Shown here: in pieces, positions 1 through 7,908 of the stretch | Layout of the letters: each line of letters begins with the position of its first letter | Position numbering within the stretch: position 1 is the first letter of the stretch | NCBI GenBank assembly: GCA_030536615.1 | Contig: JAUNPQ010000005.1 | Span: 1,050 to 58,829 of the forward strand | DNA: 57,780 bases | Direction: 5' to 3' | DNA from: Bacteroidales bacterium | Lineage (GTDB): Bacteria > Bacteroidota > Bacteroidia > Bacteroidales > Muribaculaceae | The notes under the pieces: generated by a model | What the model was told of the DNA's origin: nothing | Seen by the model: only the letters and a program-made list of their open reading frames with translations | The model's database searches: none | Position numbers and translations under genes: made by a program

Positions 1-578
1 GTAAAGTTCATTTCCGGCGTGGTATCCGGGTCCATGCCGTCAGTTTCATGCAAAAGCATTTCGGAAGGTATCTTAGCAGGAATTTCCGGGTTGAAAATGT
101 TGCCAAGAGACAGGTATATTCCCTGTTTCACAAAAAGTGATCCACGTGTGGGTTTTCCTCTGAAACCGTGTATTATCCAGGGAACGGAAGGATTCATCTT
201 TTTATGTAGGGCAAGAATTTCGTTGTCGCAGCGCACATTGTGTATTATAAGCGGTTTACCGGTGGACTCGGCAAGCAGTATATGGCGCATTAACACCTCT
301 TTCTGTATCTCCATCACCGGGCCGCGGTATTTGTCCAACCCGGTCTCACCTATGGCTACAATACTTGGGTTTGCAGCCATCTGGGCAAGACGTCTGAAAG
401 TATCGTCAGTGGCTTCATCTGCCTGCCAGGGGTGTATGCCCACGCTGTAGTAGCGGTTTTTGCCTATTTTCAGGTCGGGAGTAAGGTTTATTATGGCTTC
501 ATGATCCGGCTGGAGCTGATGGGTGTGTATGTCAATTTTCCGGAAGAATTCCGGAAGTGCAATAACGTTTTTATTCAT
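1..578 (-). CDS. tatD: TatD family metal-dependent hydrolase (3' part missing)
   Basis: The first 192 codons are present and the gene runs off the left edge. TatD proteins are metal-dependent DNases and hydrolases of the TIM-barrel amidohydrolase superfamily. Visible motifs are DIHTH near residue 16 (first metal ligands), GIHPW, the family signature GETGLD, and later His-containing strands (IIHN, IIHGFRG). The ATG at 578-576 overlaps the yidD stop codon by four bases (ATGA), so the two are probably translationally coupled. It is the last visible gene of the run from the LD-carboxypeptidase through rnpA and yidD. Which TatD subgroup it belongs to cannot be told from the fragment. Confidence 0.88.
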   Translation of the reverse strand, partial: MNKNVIALPEFFRKIDIHTHQLQPDHEAIINLTPDLKIGKNRYYSVGIHPWQADEATDDTFRRLAQMAANPSIVAIGETGLDKYRGPVMEIQKEVLMRHILLAESTGKPLIIHNVRCDNEILALHKKMNPSVPWIIHGFRGKPTRGSLFVKQGIYLSLGNIFNPEIPAKIPSEMLLHETDGMDPDTTPEMNF

Positions 579-814
579 GGTACCGGATCATAGCCGCTGC
601 CACCCCAGGGATGGCAACGGGATATTCTTTTAATTGTGAGCCAGAGTCCTTTTATGGGTCCGTGGCGATGCAAGGCTTCAAGAGCATATGCGCTACATGT
701 GGGTGTGAAACGGCACGATTTCGGAATCATGGGGGATATTGCTCCACGATAGAACCATATGGGCAGCGACAGCAGCCAGACAAATGCCGCGCGGATACAT
801 ATCCATAGTTTCAT
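575..814 (-). CDS. yidD: Membrane protein insertion efficiency factor YidD
   Basis: This is a 79-residue protein of the YidD family, which helps YidC insert proteins into the inner membrane. An amphipathic N-terminal helix (residues 1-22) is followed by the family core: YRGAISPM, the Cys-containing [15 protein letters not shown], and [12 protein letters not shown] at the C-terminus. Length is normal for the family. The gene overlaps the rnpA stop by four bases and the tatD start by four bases, giving the rnpA-yidD order seen in most bacteria. It is certainly co-transcribed with both neighbours. Confidence 0.95.
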   Translation of the reverse strand: MKLWICIRAAFVWLLSLPIWFYRGAISPMIPKSCRFTPTCSAYALEALHRHGPIKGLWLTIKRISRCHPWGGSGYDPVP

Positions 815-1257
815 CGGCTGAGGTTTTTCAGGAGTTTCTGCATGGCTTTTTCCACGCGCCGGTAGTTTTCAGGAGCAGAGCCTACGTATATGAATGCCAC
901 ATCGTAGCGATGTGAGACATCAATGGGATATTGGTGCCGGCTGAGGCGGTATGCCTCGCGGATGCGTCGGCGCATGAGCACGCGGTCAACGGCGTGGTGC
1001 AGTCTTTTCTTGGGGACGGATATCAGAAACTGCACCGGTGCGTCCGAGGACCGGTGCGGATTTTCATGCCATACCATCCGCAGAGGATAGGCAAGAGTTG
1101 ACTGTATGTCTGAGGGCCCGGTGCCGGATGCCCCTTTCTTTTCAGAGCCGAAGAGCTGGTTTATAGCTATGACAGAGCATAGTTTCTCTTTTTTATACAG
1201 TCTCATACCATGAGTAGGAGCGGAGACGGAATGTGTTGTCCGATCTTTCTCTTGCAT
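811..1257 (-). CDS. rnpA: Ribonuclease P protein component
   Basis: RnpA is the small basic protein subunit of RNase P, which matures the 5' ends of tRNAs. The protein has 148 residues as called. It shows the central strand [17 protein letters not shown] and the RNR-type helix RRRIREAYR, which contacts the RNA subunit. An internal Met 17 codons downstream (about 1206), just before LYKKEKL, is an alternative start and would give a more usual length. The upstream ATG is kept because it lies only 48 bases after hemD and leaves less untranslated space. The usual partner rpmH is not next to it. Confidence 0.92.
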   Translation of the reverse strand: MQEKDRTTHSVSAPTHGMRLYKKEKLCSVIAINQLFGSEKKGASGTGPSDIQSTLAYPLRMVWHENPHRSSDAPVQFLISVPKKRLHHAVDRVLMRRRIREAYRLSRHQYPIDVSHRYDVAFIYVGSAPENYRRVEKAMQKLLKNLSR

Positions 1258-1305
1258 GATGTATAAAAATGATGGTATTGAATAACGTGCTTGACGTGTT
1301 TTTCC

Positions 1306-2055
1306 TTATTTGGACTGGTTTTCCTTAAGGAAAAGTTCTATGGCGCCTGTCATTGAAGGTGCGGCGGGGGTGGGGGCCTCGACGTCTACACGCAGGCCGG
1401 CTTCGCGGGCGGCTTTGGCTGTGTTTGCGCCAAAGGTGGCGATGGCAGTGTCACCCTGGGTGTATTCGGGGAAGTTCTTTGTAAGGCTTTCTATGCCTTG
1501 CGGGCTGAAAAAGGCCAGCATGTCATAGTCAAATGCCTCATCGGGACCGAAGTCATTGCTGACAGTGCGGTACATCACCGCACGTGTGTAGTTTATTTTG
1601 TTGTCATCAAGGAACTTGGCATCGGCAGCATTGCTGACGTCACTGACGGCGTAGAGATATTTCTCGTTCTTGTGTTTTATGAAGTAGGGTAGAAGATCCA
1701 CAAGTTTGCCTGTCTCGGCCTTGAATATCTTGCGTTTGCGGTATACGGTGTATTTCTGCAGATAATCGGCAATGGATTTGGTTGTGCAGAAATACTTCAT
1801 TGTCTCCGGAACATTGAATCTCATTTCCTCGCTGAGGCGGAAGAAATGGTCAATGGCGGTTTTGGCAGTGAATATAACGGCAGTGAAGTCGGGCAAGGAA
1901 ACTTTCTGCTGTCTGAACTCACGGGCCGGCAGTCCCTCAACTTTTATGAAGGGGCGGAACACCACTTCGACACCGTATTTTTCAGCGATGTCGAAATAGG
2001 GTGATTTCTCGGTTGTCGGCCTGGGTTGTGAAACGAGTATTTTGTTTACTTTCAC
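1306..2055 (-). CDS. hemD: Uroporphyrinogen-III synthase
   Basis: HemD cyclises hydroxymethylbilane to uroporphyrinogen III in tetrapyrrole (haem) synthesis. The protein has 249 residues and the expected two-lobed pattern. The N-terminus is ILVSQPRP, with conserved FTAKTAIDHFF near residue 62. The second lobe carries FFSPQGIES near residue 182, TAIATFGANTAKAAREAGL and a C-terminal APTPAAPSM. HemD is poorly conserved, so the call rests on these short blocks plus the neighbouring DUF4271 gene, a common partner in Bacteroidetes. No other haem genes are in the window. Confidence 0.87.
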   Translation of the reverse strand: MKVNKILVSQPRPTTEKSPYFDIAEKYGVEVVFRPFIKVEGLPAREFRQQKVSLPDFTAVIFTAKTAIDHFFRLSEEMRFNVPETMKYFCTTKSIADYLQKYTVYRKRKIFKAETGKLVDLLPYFIKHKNEKYLYAVSDVSNAADAKFLDDNKINYTRAVMYRTVSNDFGPDEAFDYDMLAFFSPQGIESLTKNFPEYTQGDTAIATFGANTAKAAREAGLRVDVEAPTPAAPSMTGAIELFLKENQSK

Positions 2056-2132
2056 CGATGGATATGTTTTTACTGATTATAAACGTCTGGTTAAGAGATG
2101 ACTGCGGGTACACATATGTGTTTTCCCGTTGT

Positions 2133-3065
2133 TCAGCCGTTTAGCGCGATTGCTGTTTTGAAAACAACAATCAGCGGAATTATTTCAAGGGTGCAAAGGT
2201 ACAAAATAAAATAGAGCAATGAATAAAAATTCTGGTAAAAAATTCTTAAACCCTTGAAAATAAATATCAGACGGGCAAAAACATAGAAAGTCGCGGCTGT
2301 TGTGAGCGCTCCGTCGGCAGCGTCGGGATAAAATACAACCAATAGAGCCGGAATGGCCATGGCAAATCCCAATAGTGACTGTGAGGCGTTGAAACCACGT
2401 AGCCACAGTCGCCTTCCGGTAGAGGTGGCGAAGGTGAATCCCACTGTCCAGTATGCGCATATCTGGAAGATATAATAGATGCCGCAAAGGGCCAGAGTGG
2501 GCAGCAATGTCATGGCTGTGTCCGTGAGTGGCGGATGTCCGGTGGCTATGTCGGCACCGGCGCTGAGAAGTATTCCGGCAAAGACAGTGAACTGGATGCC
2601 GAACAGGATGATGACGCGTGACTCATTGGCCGTGTGCTCGTCAAAACTTTTTTTGCGTGTGCGCACACTCAGCAGGTCTTTTATCATTGCCGGGATGAGG
2701 CGTCGGCTGTGACGTATACACATCATCATGACAAGCAACAGGATGACGATTGAGGCTGACAACACCGGGTCTGTGTCGGCACGGTGCGCCAGCGGAGTGG
2801 GTTCAAGGCCGGTTGTCCATGCCGGTGGAAAGGGCGGTGCAGCTTTGAGAGTGGCAGGGACGGTTATGGTTGCTATGGTGTCGGCAGCAATGCTGTCATT
2901 TTCGGCGATGGTGTCATTTTCAGATACCTCTGCCGGGATCACCGTCTCATGTGTATGTGTGGCAGCCGGTTCTGGTGTTTGAACAGGTGCTATAGCCGCC
3001 GGTTCCTCTTCTATGACTGGAACTGCCGGTTCAATGACCGTATTGTCAAGGGTATCAGCGTACAT
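2133..3065 (-). CDS. DUF4271 domain integral membrane protein
   Basis: This 310-residue Bacteroidetes-specific membrane protein is of unknown function. The first 90 residues are a low-complexity Pro/Ala/Thr/Glu-rich region, probably disordered. About six hydrophobic segments follow, starting near residue 103 (VLSASIVILLLVMMMCI) and ending with LLYFILYLCTLEIIPLIVVF at the C-terminus. The FYQNFYSLLYFILYLCTLEI block and the position directly upstream of hemD match the DUF4271 family as I know it. The LOG-family gene ends two bases before this start, so they are one transcript. A role with haem synthesis is suggested only by position. Confidence 0.82.
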   Translation of the reverse strand: MYADTLDNTVIEPAVPVIEEEPAAIAPVQTPEPAATHTHETVIPAEVSENDTIAENDSIAADTIATITVPATLKAAPPFPPAWTTGLEPTPLAHRADTDPVLSASIVILLLVMMMCIRHSRRLIPAMIKDLLSVRTRKKSFDEHTANESRVIILFGIQFTVFAGILLSAGADIATGHPPLTDTAMTLLPTLALCGIYYIFQICAYWTVGFTFATSTGRRLWLRGFNASQSLLGFAMAIPALLVVFYPDAADGALTTAATFYVFARLIFIFKGLRIFYQNFYSLLYFILYLCTLEIIPLIVVFKTAIALNG

Positions 3066-3067
3066 TA

Positions 3068-3652
3068 TCAGAACTTACGGCTGAAATCATGGTGTTCAGG
3101 TGGTGTACAGGCAATTGCAACAGCTTCAGCCGGGTCTGCCGTCACAGTAAACAGGTGCTCAAAATGGTCGGGTCGCATAAATCCGCCTTCTGTGGCATGT
3201 CTGAGCAATTCCACCAGAGGTCGGTAAAAGCCGTTTATATCAAGAAGCACAATGTTTCCGTTGAAAAGACCCAGTTGTCTCCAGGTCATGATCTCCATAA
3301 CTTCCTCAAAAGTTCCTATGCCGCCCGGAAGCGCAATCACGCCCATTGAGAGGTCAGCCATGGTTTTCTTGCGCTGGTGCATTGTTTCGACAACAACGCA
3401 TTCGGTGAGCCGGGTATGGTCCCAGCCGCGTTCTTTCATGAACCGGGGGATGACACCGGTGGCTTTGCCGCCGGCGTTCAGAGCGCCGTCAATGGTAGCT
3501 CCCATCAGGCCCATCGAGCCACCCCCGTTGACAACGGTCATGCCGCGGCGCGCCAGTTCCGCACCCACAGCGCAGGCTGCGGCGAAATATGTTTTATCTA
3601 TGCTGTTTGATGCCGCTCCGTAAACGGCTATGCCTTTTGGTGTCGCTGTCAT
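3068..3652 (-). CDS. LOG-family (TIGR00730) Rossmann-fold protein
   Basis: The 194-residue protein carries the lysine decarboxylase-like, really LOG, signature PGGIGTFEE near residue 110. It also has the upstream Gly-rich NGGGSMGLMGA block. Members are nucleoside 5'-monophosphate phosphoribohydrolases (cytokinin-activating type in plants) that bind the nucleotide at this motif. A conserved HQRKKTM precedes it, and Arg there is thought to be catalytic in the family. The start overlaps the stop of the LD-carboxypeptidase gene by four bases. The physiological substrate in Bacteroidales is not clear. Confidence 0.9.
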   Translation of the reverse strand: MTATPKGIAVYGAASNSIDKTYFAAACAVGAELARRGMTVVNGGGSMGLMGATIDGALNAGGKATGVIPRFMKERGWDHTRLTECVVVETMHQRKKTMADLSMGVIALPGGIGTFEEVMEIMTWRQLGLFNGNIVLLDINGFYRPLVELLRHATEGGFMRPDHFEHLFTVTADPAEAVAIACTPPEHHDFSRKF

Positions 3653-4584
3653 TGTTCTGTGGTGTTGTCGGGCCAGTAGATAAGGTGGTTTTCTCCTGAG
3701 GTAGTCACTTTGAGTGTGACATAGGCATTCTCTATGACGGGGATGTTGTGTGAAACGTGGCCGATGGGAGCATTGAATGCCACGGGATAATTGTATGGCG
3801 CAACCATGTCGGCGATCATGTGCTCTGTGGTGTCATAGTTCTTGTCGGGACGGTAGTCTGTGAACTGACCCACTATCAGTCCGCGCAGACGGCTGAGCAC
3901 GCCTGAGATGCGGAGCTGGTAGAATATGCGCTCTGTCTTGTATATAGGCTCGGCAATGTCTTCAACAAAGAGTATTCGGTCTGCCAGAAGCATGTCATAG
4001 CGTGTGTTGATGAGGTCAGCCAGCACGGCCAGATTTCCGCCTGTCAGTCTGCCTTCGGCTATCCCTGGGCGGTCATAGCGGTCTGACGGGAATGAGAAAG
4101 CGGGGCGTTCGCCGCGCAGAATGCTGAAGAGTGCTTTGTTGTCAGGGTCATCGGCGCCGGCCTCGTGCAGATGTGCGGCCATCGAGGCATGTATTGAAGC
4201 CACACCCTGGCGTCCCATGGCGGCGTGGAGTGCTGAGATGTCACTGAATCCTATTACCCATTTGGCATTTTTGCGCAGGTCTATGTCATCAAGGCGTTCC
4301 ATGATGTGCACAACTCCGTAGCCGCCGCGGCTGCAGAGCACGGCTTTCACCTCGGGGTCTGTCAATGCGGCTGACAGGTCGGCGAAGCGCTCATCGGCGG
4401 TGCCGGAGTAGTTGCCGTTGTTGCCGAGTGTATGCGGCATGATGCGCACACGCCATCCCTGACTCTCAAGCACGCGGGCCGCGCCGTTCACTTTCTCGGC
4501 CGCTATGGGACCGGCGGGGCTGCATATGGCTATGAGGTCGCCTTTCTGTAGCGGTGCCGGGAAGATTATTTTCCGTTCACTCAT
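3649..4584 (-). CDS. ldcA: LD-carboxypeptidase, peptidase family S66
   Basis: This cytoplasmic serine peptidase removes the terminal D-Ala from recycled murein tetrapeptides. The three catalytic blocks of S66 are visible: GFSDIS (nucleophile Ser), LFVEDIAE (Glu) and PIGHVSHN (His). The N-terminal LQKGDLIAICSPAGP block is typical. I chose the ATG at 4584 (MSERK), giving 311 residues, because homologues start there. An upstream in-frame ATG at 4644 would leave almost no leader after the predicted promoter at 4662-4694. It heads the minus-strand run that continues through the LOG gene to tatD. Confidence 0.9.
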   Translation of the reverse strand: MSERKIIFPAPLQKGDLIAICSPAGPIAAEKVNGAARVLESQGWRVRIMPHTLGNNGNYSGTADERFADLSAALTDPEVKAVLCSRGGYGVVHIMERLDDIDLRKNAKWVIGFSDISALHAAMGRQGVASIHASMAAHLHEAGADDPDNKALFSILRGERPAFSFPSDRYDRPGIAEGRLTGGNLAVLADLINTRYDMLLADRILFVEDIAEPIYKTERIFYQLRISGVLSRLRGLIVGQFTDYRPDKNYDTTEHMIADMVAPYNYPVAFNAPIGHVSHNIPVIENAYVTLKVTTSGENHLIYWPDNTTEQ

Positions 4585-4661
4585 TATATATAATTGTGAT
4601 GAGGTTTTGGGTGAATCATGCCGGATACGTAAAAAAAGCGGCATGGTTATGTTTCAGTGTG

Positions 4662-4694
4662 CAAATTTACTTATTATTGAGTGAGAGAGCTAAA
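4662..4694 (-). promoter_or_regulatory. Predicted Bacteroidetes promoter for the ldcA-tatD run
   Basis: Read on the minus strand, a perfect -7 box TAAATTTG (4669-4662) lies 21 bases after TTTA (4694-4691), three of four matches to the -33 TTTG. The predicted transcript start is near 4655, about 70 bases before the chosen ldcA start. It is back to back with the promoter of the ABC cassette. Confidence 0.6.
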
Positions 4695-4728
4695 ATAAAA
4701 TGTGAAATTTAATTTTTGTTGAAAATAA

Positions 4729-4759
4729 TTTGTAATTGAGAAATAAAGTCGTACCTTTG
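4729..4759 (+). promoter_or_regulatory. Predicted Bacteroidetes promoter for the ABC exporter cassette
   Basis: A perfect match to the Bacteroidetes consensus: TTTG at 4729-4732, a 19-base spacer, then TACCTTTG at 4752-4759. The transcript should begin near 4766, about 25 bases before the ATPase ATG. The YtrA-like regulator encoded in the cassette is a plausible ligand of this AT-rich region, but no clear operator palindrome was found. Confidence 0.75.
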
Positions 4760-4790
4760 CTGTGTTCTATCACACTAATACACCATAACA

Positions 4791-5651
4791 ATGTTGACAA
4801 TCTCAAATCTAAGTTTCGCATACTCACGGCGAAATGTTCTTGAGAATCTTAATCTTGAGATTCCCGAAGGAGCGGTATGCGGCTTGCTTGCACCTAACGG
4901 AACGGGAAAGACCACCCTGTTGCAAGTCATAATGGGTGCGCTCCTGCCCCGGAAAGGGTCAGTGGTTTTCAATGGCGTTGACACCGCCTTGCGCCATCCG
5001 CAGACACTTGCGCAGATGATGCTTGTACCGGAAGAAATAACGTTGCCGGGCATATCGCTGCAAAGTTTCATAAGGCTGTATGGCTCAATGTATCCGCGTT
5101 TCTCGGCAGAACTGATGGACCGCTGCATAGATGAGTTCAGAATCCGAGACATCAGAAAACTTGGCAGCCTGTCCATGGGACAGAAGAAAAAAGTGTTCCT
5201 GAGCATGGCGCTGGCATGCCGCCCCAAACTGTTGCTGATGGATGAGCCTACAAACGGTCTGGACATTCCAGGCAAAGCGGCAATGCGCCGGCTTCTGGTT
5301 GAGTGTCTGGATGAGGATGCCACCGTCATCATCAGCACCCATCAGGTGCGTGATCTGGAACAGATGCTTGAGCGCATAGTGATCATGGACCGCAGCAATG
5401 TTACTTTCAACCATACTGTTGGCGAGATACAGCAATGTCTGCGGTTTGTGCGCAATGTGGCGCCTGAACAGGTGCAAGGGGCCATCTCGGCCGTGGCAGC
5501 TCCCGGTGGCTTTGACGCAATGCTTGTAAACAATGACTCCGGGACGGAGACTCCGGTCAATCTCGAGATACTGTTTGACTATGCGCTGCGTGAGCCGGAG
5601 AAACTTGAAACATATTTCTCAAACCTCAAAAAGAACAATAGCGATGAATGA
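4791..5651 (+). CDS. ABC transporter ATP-binding protein (YtrB-like)
   Basis: This 286-residue nucleotide-binding subunit of an ABC exporter has its ATPase domain in residues 1-200. Walker A is APNGTGKTT (residues 34-42), with Ala replacing the usual first Gly. The signature is LSMGQKKK, Walker B is LLLMDEP and the H-loop is IISTHQ. The remaining 80 residues are a variable C-terminal extension. LSMGQ instead of LSGGQ is common in small exporters paired with GntR regulators. The last eight bases overlap the permease gene, so ATPase and permease are translationally coupled. The transported substrate is unknown. Confidence 0.92.
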   Translation: MLTISNLSFAYSRRNVLENLNLEIPEGAVCGLLAPNGTGKTTLLQVIMGALLPRKGSVVFNGVDTALRHPQTLAQMMLVPEEITLPGISLQSFIRLYGSMYPRFSAELMDRCIDEFRIRDIRKLGSLSMGQKKKVFLSMALACRPKLLLMDEPTNGLDIPGKAAMRRLLVECLDEDATVIISTHQVRDLEQMLERIVIMDRSNVTFNHTVGEIQQCLRFVRNVAPEQVQGAISAVAAPGGFDAMLVNNDSGTETPVNLEILFDYALREPEKLETYFSNLKKNNSDE

Positions 5652-6432
5652 GTTAAAAAAATATTTCTCCCTCTACTGGGGATGCACCTGGAAGATGCAG
5701 ACATTGTTCCTGCTTCTCATATTTGTGGTGCTTCTGGCCAATGCGATGATGCTGTACATTCCTGAACTGTTTCAGCGCCCGCTGGCAGAGGATGAGTGGT
5801 ATGCTAAATCCCTGCTGTTGCAGACTCGCGTTCATGGATCGGTAGTGTTGTTTGTGTTCGCCGCTATCGGAGCCTCACTGATGTTCTCATCAATGTCATC
5901 GCCGCGGCGCCGTCTGGAGACGCTTGTGATGCCGGTATCGGCAAAGGTGAAATATGGCGTGTATTTTATCATACATATAATTATGCCGGTGGTGGCCTTC
6001 TTTGTGTCGTTCTTTCTGGTGGAATGGCTGCGTGCGGCCATGATGTCATTGCTGGGTTATCCGGTGCTTGCGCATCTGATTCCTGCATCGCAGGTTTTCG
6101 GACTCATGCCGGGAGCTGAAGATGGCTGGTCTGTGCTGTATTTTTATTCCGGGCTCCTTTTTGTACAGGCATTGTTTGCCATGGGAAGCATATTTTTCCC
6201 CGGCAAGTCATTGCTGAAATGCATGGGCATTTACGGCGGACTGGCATTCATATGCATCATGACAATGCTGCTGTCAACCTTTGCGAGGTATGAAGATTAC
6301 GGTATGAGGCCCAGATTTGACTCGGCCGTCATGGAGAGTATTGTGGTCGGCTTCCTTATTGTTTTTTCGCTGGGAGTGTTTGTGCTGAGCTATTTCCGCT
6401 TCAAAGGTATGGAAGTCAAGAACCGGTGGTAA
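5644..6432 (+). CDS. ABC transporter permease
   Basis: The membrane subunit of the exporter has 262 residues from the ATG at 5644, which overlaps the ATPase stop codon. I chose this start because the upstream in-frame extension is only the other-frame reading of the ATPase end. About six hydrophobic segments are visible: FLLLIFVVLLANAMML (about 20-36), a segment near VVLFVFAAIGASLMF, then YFIIHIIMPVVAFFVSFFLV, a FVQALFAMGSIFF region, FICIMTMLLSTF and IVVGFLIVFSLGVFVLSYF. A cytoplasmic patch SPRRRLETLVMPVSAKVKY matches many Bacteroidetes ABC-2-like permeases. A substrate cannot be inferred. Confidence 0.85.
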   Translation: MNELKKYFSLYWGCTWKMQTLFLLLIFVVLLANAMMLYIPELFQRPLAEDEWYAKSLLLQTRVHGSVVLFVFAAIGASLMFSSMSSPRRRLETLVMPVSAKVKYGVYFIIHIIMPVVAFFVSFFLVEWLRAAMMSLLGYPVLAHLIPASQVFGLMPGAEDGWSVLYFYSGLLFVQALFAMGSIFFPGKSLLKCMGIYGGLAFICIMTMLLSTFARYEDYGMRPRFDSAVMESIVVGFLIVFSLGVFVLSYFRFKGMEVKNRW

Positions 6433-6445
6433 TCAGAAAAGAAAT

Positions 6446-6820
6446 ATGTTTAAAGAAAACAGTAAAGCGATATACTTACAGATAGCGGAACGCATCTATG
6501 ATGCTGTTCTGGCCGGGGAGCTGCATCCGGCAGACCGCCTGCCTTCGGTGCGTGACTATGCCATAATGGTGCAGGTAAATCCCAACACTGTTATGCGCAC
6601 TTACGATGTGCTGTCACGTCAGGACATCATAGTGAACCGCCGCGGTATAGGATATTTTCTGGCCGATGATGCTCCTGAGAAAGTGAGGCTTCTGCGTTCC
6701 CGTCAACTCCTTGACGAGGACATTGTGGAAGTGTTCAGACAATGCTCTCTGTTGGGTATAACCCCGCAGCAGATAGCAGACAGTTATAATGATTATTTAA
6801 ACAAACAGAAAAAACAATGA
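6446..6820 (+). CDS. GntR family transcriptional regulator, YtrA type
   Basis: The 124-residue regulator has a winged helix at residues 8-75: IYLQIAERIYDAVLAGEL, LPSVRDYA, the recognition helix NPNTVMRTYDVL, and the wing RRGIGYFL. The effector domain is very short (about 45 residues), which defines the YtrA subgroup that usually controls ABC exporters. In most known YtrA operons the regulator is the first gene. Here it is third, 13 bases after the permease and overlapping the next small gene by four bases. It probably represses its own promoter at 4729-4759. Confidence 0.92.
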   Translation: MFKENSKAIYLQIAERIYDAVLAGELHPADRLPSVRDYAIMVQVNPNTVMRTYDVLSRQDIIVNRRGIGYFLADDAPEKVRLLRSRQLLDEDIVEVFRQCSLLGITPQQIADSYNDYLNKQKKQ

Positions 6821-7032
6821 GACCGACATCATATATATTCATAGGCATATGCGTGGCAACGGTAGCCATTTCCGCAATTGTTCCGATGGCATTGTTCGAG
6901 AGGACTCCTAAAGTGACCTATGAAGTAGAAGAGGTATTGCCCGAGGACAGCATTCCATATACTGAATACATTGAGGCTGCGGCTGCGAGAGCACTGAAAG
7001 ACAGCATCACTACAGACACCGTAAGACACTAA
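6817..7032 (+). CDS. Small single-pass membrane protein of the exporter cassette, unknown function
   Basis: The predicted 71-residue protein has one hydrophobic segment (residues 6-26, YIFIGICVATVAISAIVPM). An acidic tail rich in Glu, Asp and Thr follows and would face the periplasm. Its ATG overlaps the GntR stop (ATGA), which argues strongly that it is translated as part of the cassette. I recognise no family. It could be an accessory or modulator subunit of the exporter; that is inference from position only. Confidence 0.65.
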   Translation: MRPTSYIFIGICVATVAISAIVPMALFERTPKVTYEVEEVLPEDSIPYTEYIEAAAARALKDSITTDTVRH

Positions 7033-7044
7033 ATAACAGTAATC

Positions 7045-7107
7045 ATGACATTCAACCTCACTCACTTTTTTGTCACCGTTGTGATAGTGCTGATCTGCCT
7101 GCTTTAA
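7045..7107 (+). CDS. Possible 20-residue membrane peptide
   Basis: An ATG 12 bases after the previous stop opens a 20-codon frame whose product is almost entirely hydrophobic (FFVTVVIVLICLL after MTFNLTH). This fits a single short transmembrane helix. It is too short for standard gene finders. Evidence is limited to close spacing, orientation and the strongly hydrophobic composition, so it may be chance. If real, it is the fifth product of the exporter operon. Confidence 0.35.
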   Translation: MTFNLTHFFVTVVIVLICLL

Positions 7108-7153
7108 GCAGCAGGAGCGCCGATACCTCTGAATAATAGGTATTATAAACAAC

Positions 7154-7188
7154 AAAGAAGCGGTGGCCTGACCGGCCATCGCTTCTTT
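7154..7188. terminator. Bidirectional terminator between exporter cassette and ferritin
   Basis: A 15-bp stem (7154-7168 with 7174-7188, one G-U pair) closes a five-base loop. The stem ends in AAAG/CTTT, so U-rich sequence follows in either direction (TGTTTCTG on plus; TTGTTTATAATA on minus). It lies between two convergent units and can serve both. Confidence 0.88.
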
Positions 7189-7236
7189 GTTTCTGTAAGG
7201 ACTGCTAATCAGTTTATTATATATTTTAACAGCCTC

Positions 7237-7758
7237 TTATTCTGCGGTAGCGAGGATTGACGGAACAGTGTAGGTGCGTGTGCCCAGTTCCTGATCAAGG
7301 GTGTAGAGAGCCAGTCCGTCGTTGCCGATGAGCTTGAGACGGTCAATGATTTTACGCACATTGTCTTCTTCCTCAACCTGTTCGTTAACAAACCAGTCAA
7401 GACGGCCGCGGGTGGCATAGTCTTTCTCGGCCTCAGCCAGTGCATAGAGGTTGTTGATGAGCTGTGTCACTTTCTGCTCATGGTCAAGGGTTGCCTGGAA
7501 AGCATCAAGTTCACCGTTCCATGAAGTGGGGACAGCGGCAATGGCCTTGAGAATGACGCGTCCGCCGCGCGAGTTGACATAGTTGCGGAGAATCTCGGCG
7601 TGGGCCTGCTCCTCGCGGAACTGCACATTGTACCAGTTTGCTATGCCCTGACGGCCTTCAGCCTCGAAGTGCATAGCCATTGAAAGATAGAGATATGCTG
7701 ACCACATCTCGGCGTTGATCTGCTCATTGAGAGCATCTTGTAATTTTGGTGAAAGCAT
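7237..7758 (-). CDS. ftnA: Ferritin (non-haem iron storage)
   Basis: The 173-residue protein matches bacterial ferritin, which oxidises Fe(II) and stores it in a 24-subunit shell. The first helix LQDALNEQINAEMWSAYLYLSMA carries the first ferroxidase Glu, and FREEQAHAEIL carries the bridging Glu and the His ligand. NEQVEEEDNVRKIID follows in helix D. I chose MLSPKLQDAL (ATG at 7758) because a perfect promoter lies at 7786-7817. The longer in-frame extension would begin upstream of that promoter. The gene is monocistronic between two plus-strand units. Confidence 0.95.
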   Translation of the reverse strand: MLSPKLQDALNEQINAEMWSAYLYLSMAMHFEAEGRQGIANWYNVQFREEQAHAEILRNYVNSRGGRVILKAIAAVPTSWNGELDAFQATLDHEQKVTQLINNLYALAEAEKDYATRGRLDWFVNEQVEEEDNVRKIIDRLKLIGNDGLALYTLDQELGTRTYTVPSILATAE

Positions 7759-7785
7759 TGTGTATTTATGTTTTATCGTCCAATA

Positions 7786-7817
7786 CAAAATTACAACAAA
7801 TCCGTCTACCGTCCAAA
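7786..7817 (-). promoter_or_regulatory. Predicted promoter of ferritin
   Basis: On the minus strand TTTG (7817-7814), a 20-base spacer and TAATTTTG (7793-7786) match the Bacteroidetes consensus perfectly. The start would be near 7779, leaving about 20 bases of leader. No Fur-type palindrome is obvious next to it. Confidence 0.78.
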
Positions 7818-7854
7818 AAAATATGAACCGGAGTAACAGGCATTCCGCTAACAT

Positions 7855-7886
7855 TTTGGCAGTGAGAAAAAAATATAGTAAATTTG
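7855..7886 (+). promoter_or_regulatory. Predicted promoter of gldE-gldD-sfp
   Basis: TTTG at 7855-7858, a 20-base spacer and TAAATTTG at 7879-7886 form a perfect consensus. Transcription should begin near 7893, only about 15 bases before the TTG start of gldE. The promoter is divergent from the ferritin promoter, about 38 bases away. Confidence 0.78.
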
Positions 7887-7908
7887 CGCAGATAAAAAAT
7901 AAAACGTT

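Noticed and set aside
4584..4644. Longer LD-carboxypeptidase start at 4644
   Set aside because: It would leave almost no leader after the predicted promoter and adds residues not typical of the family.
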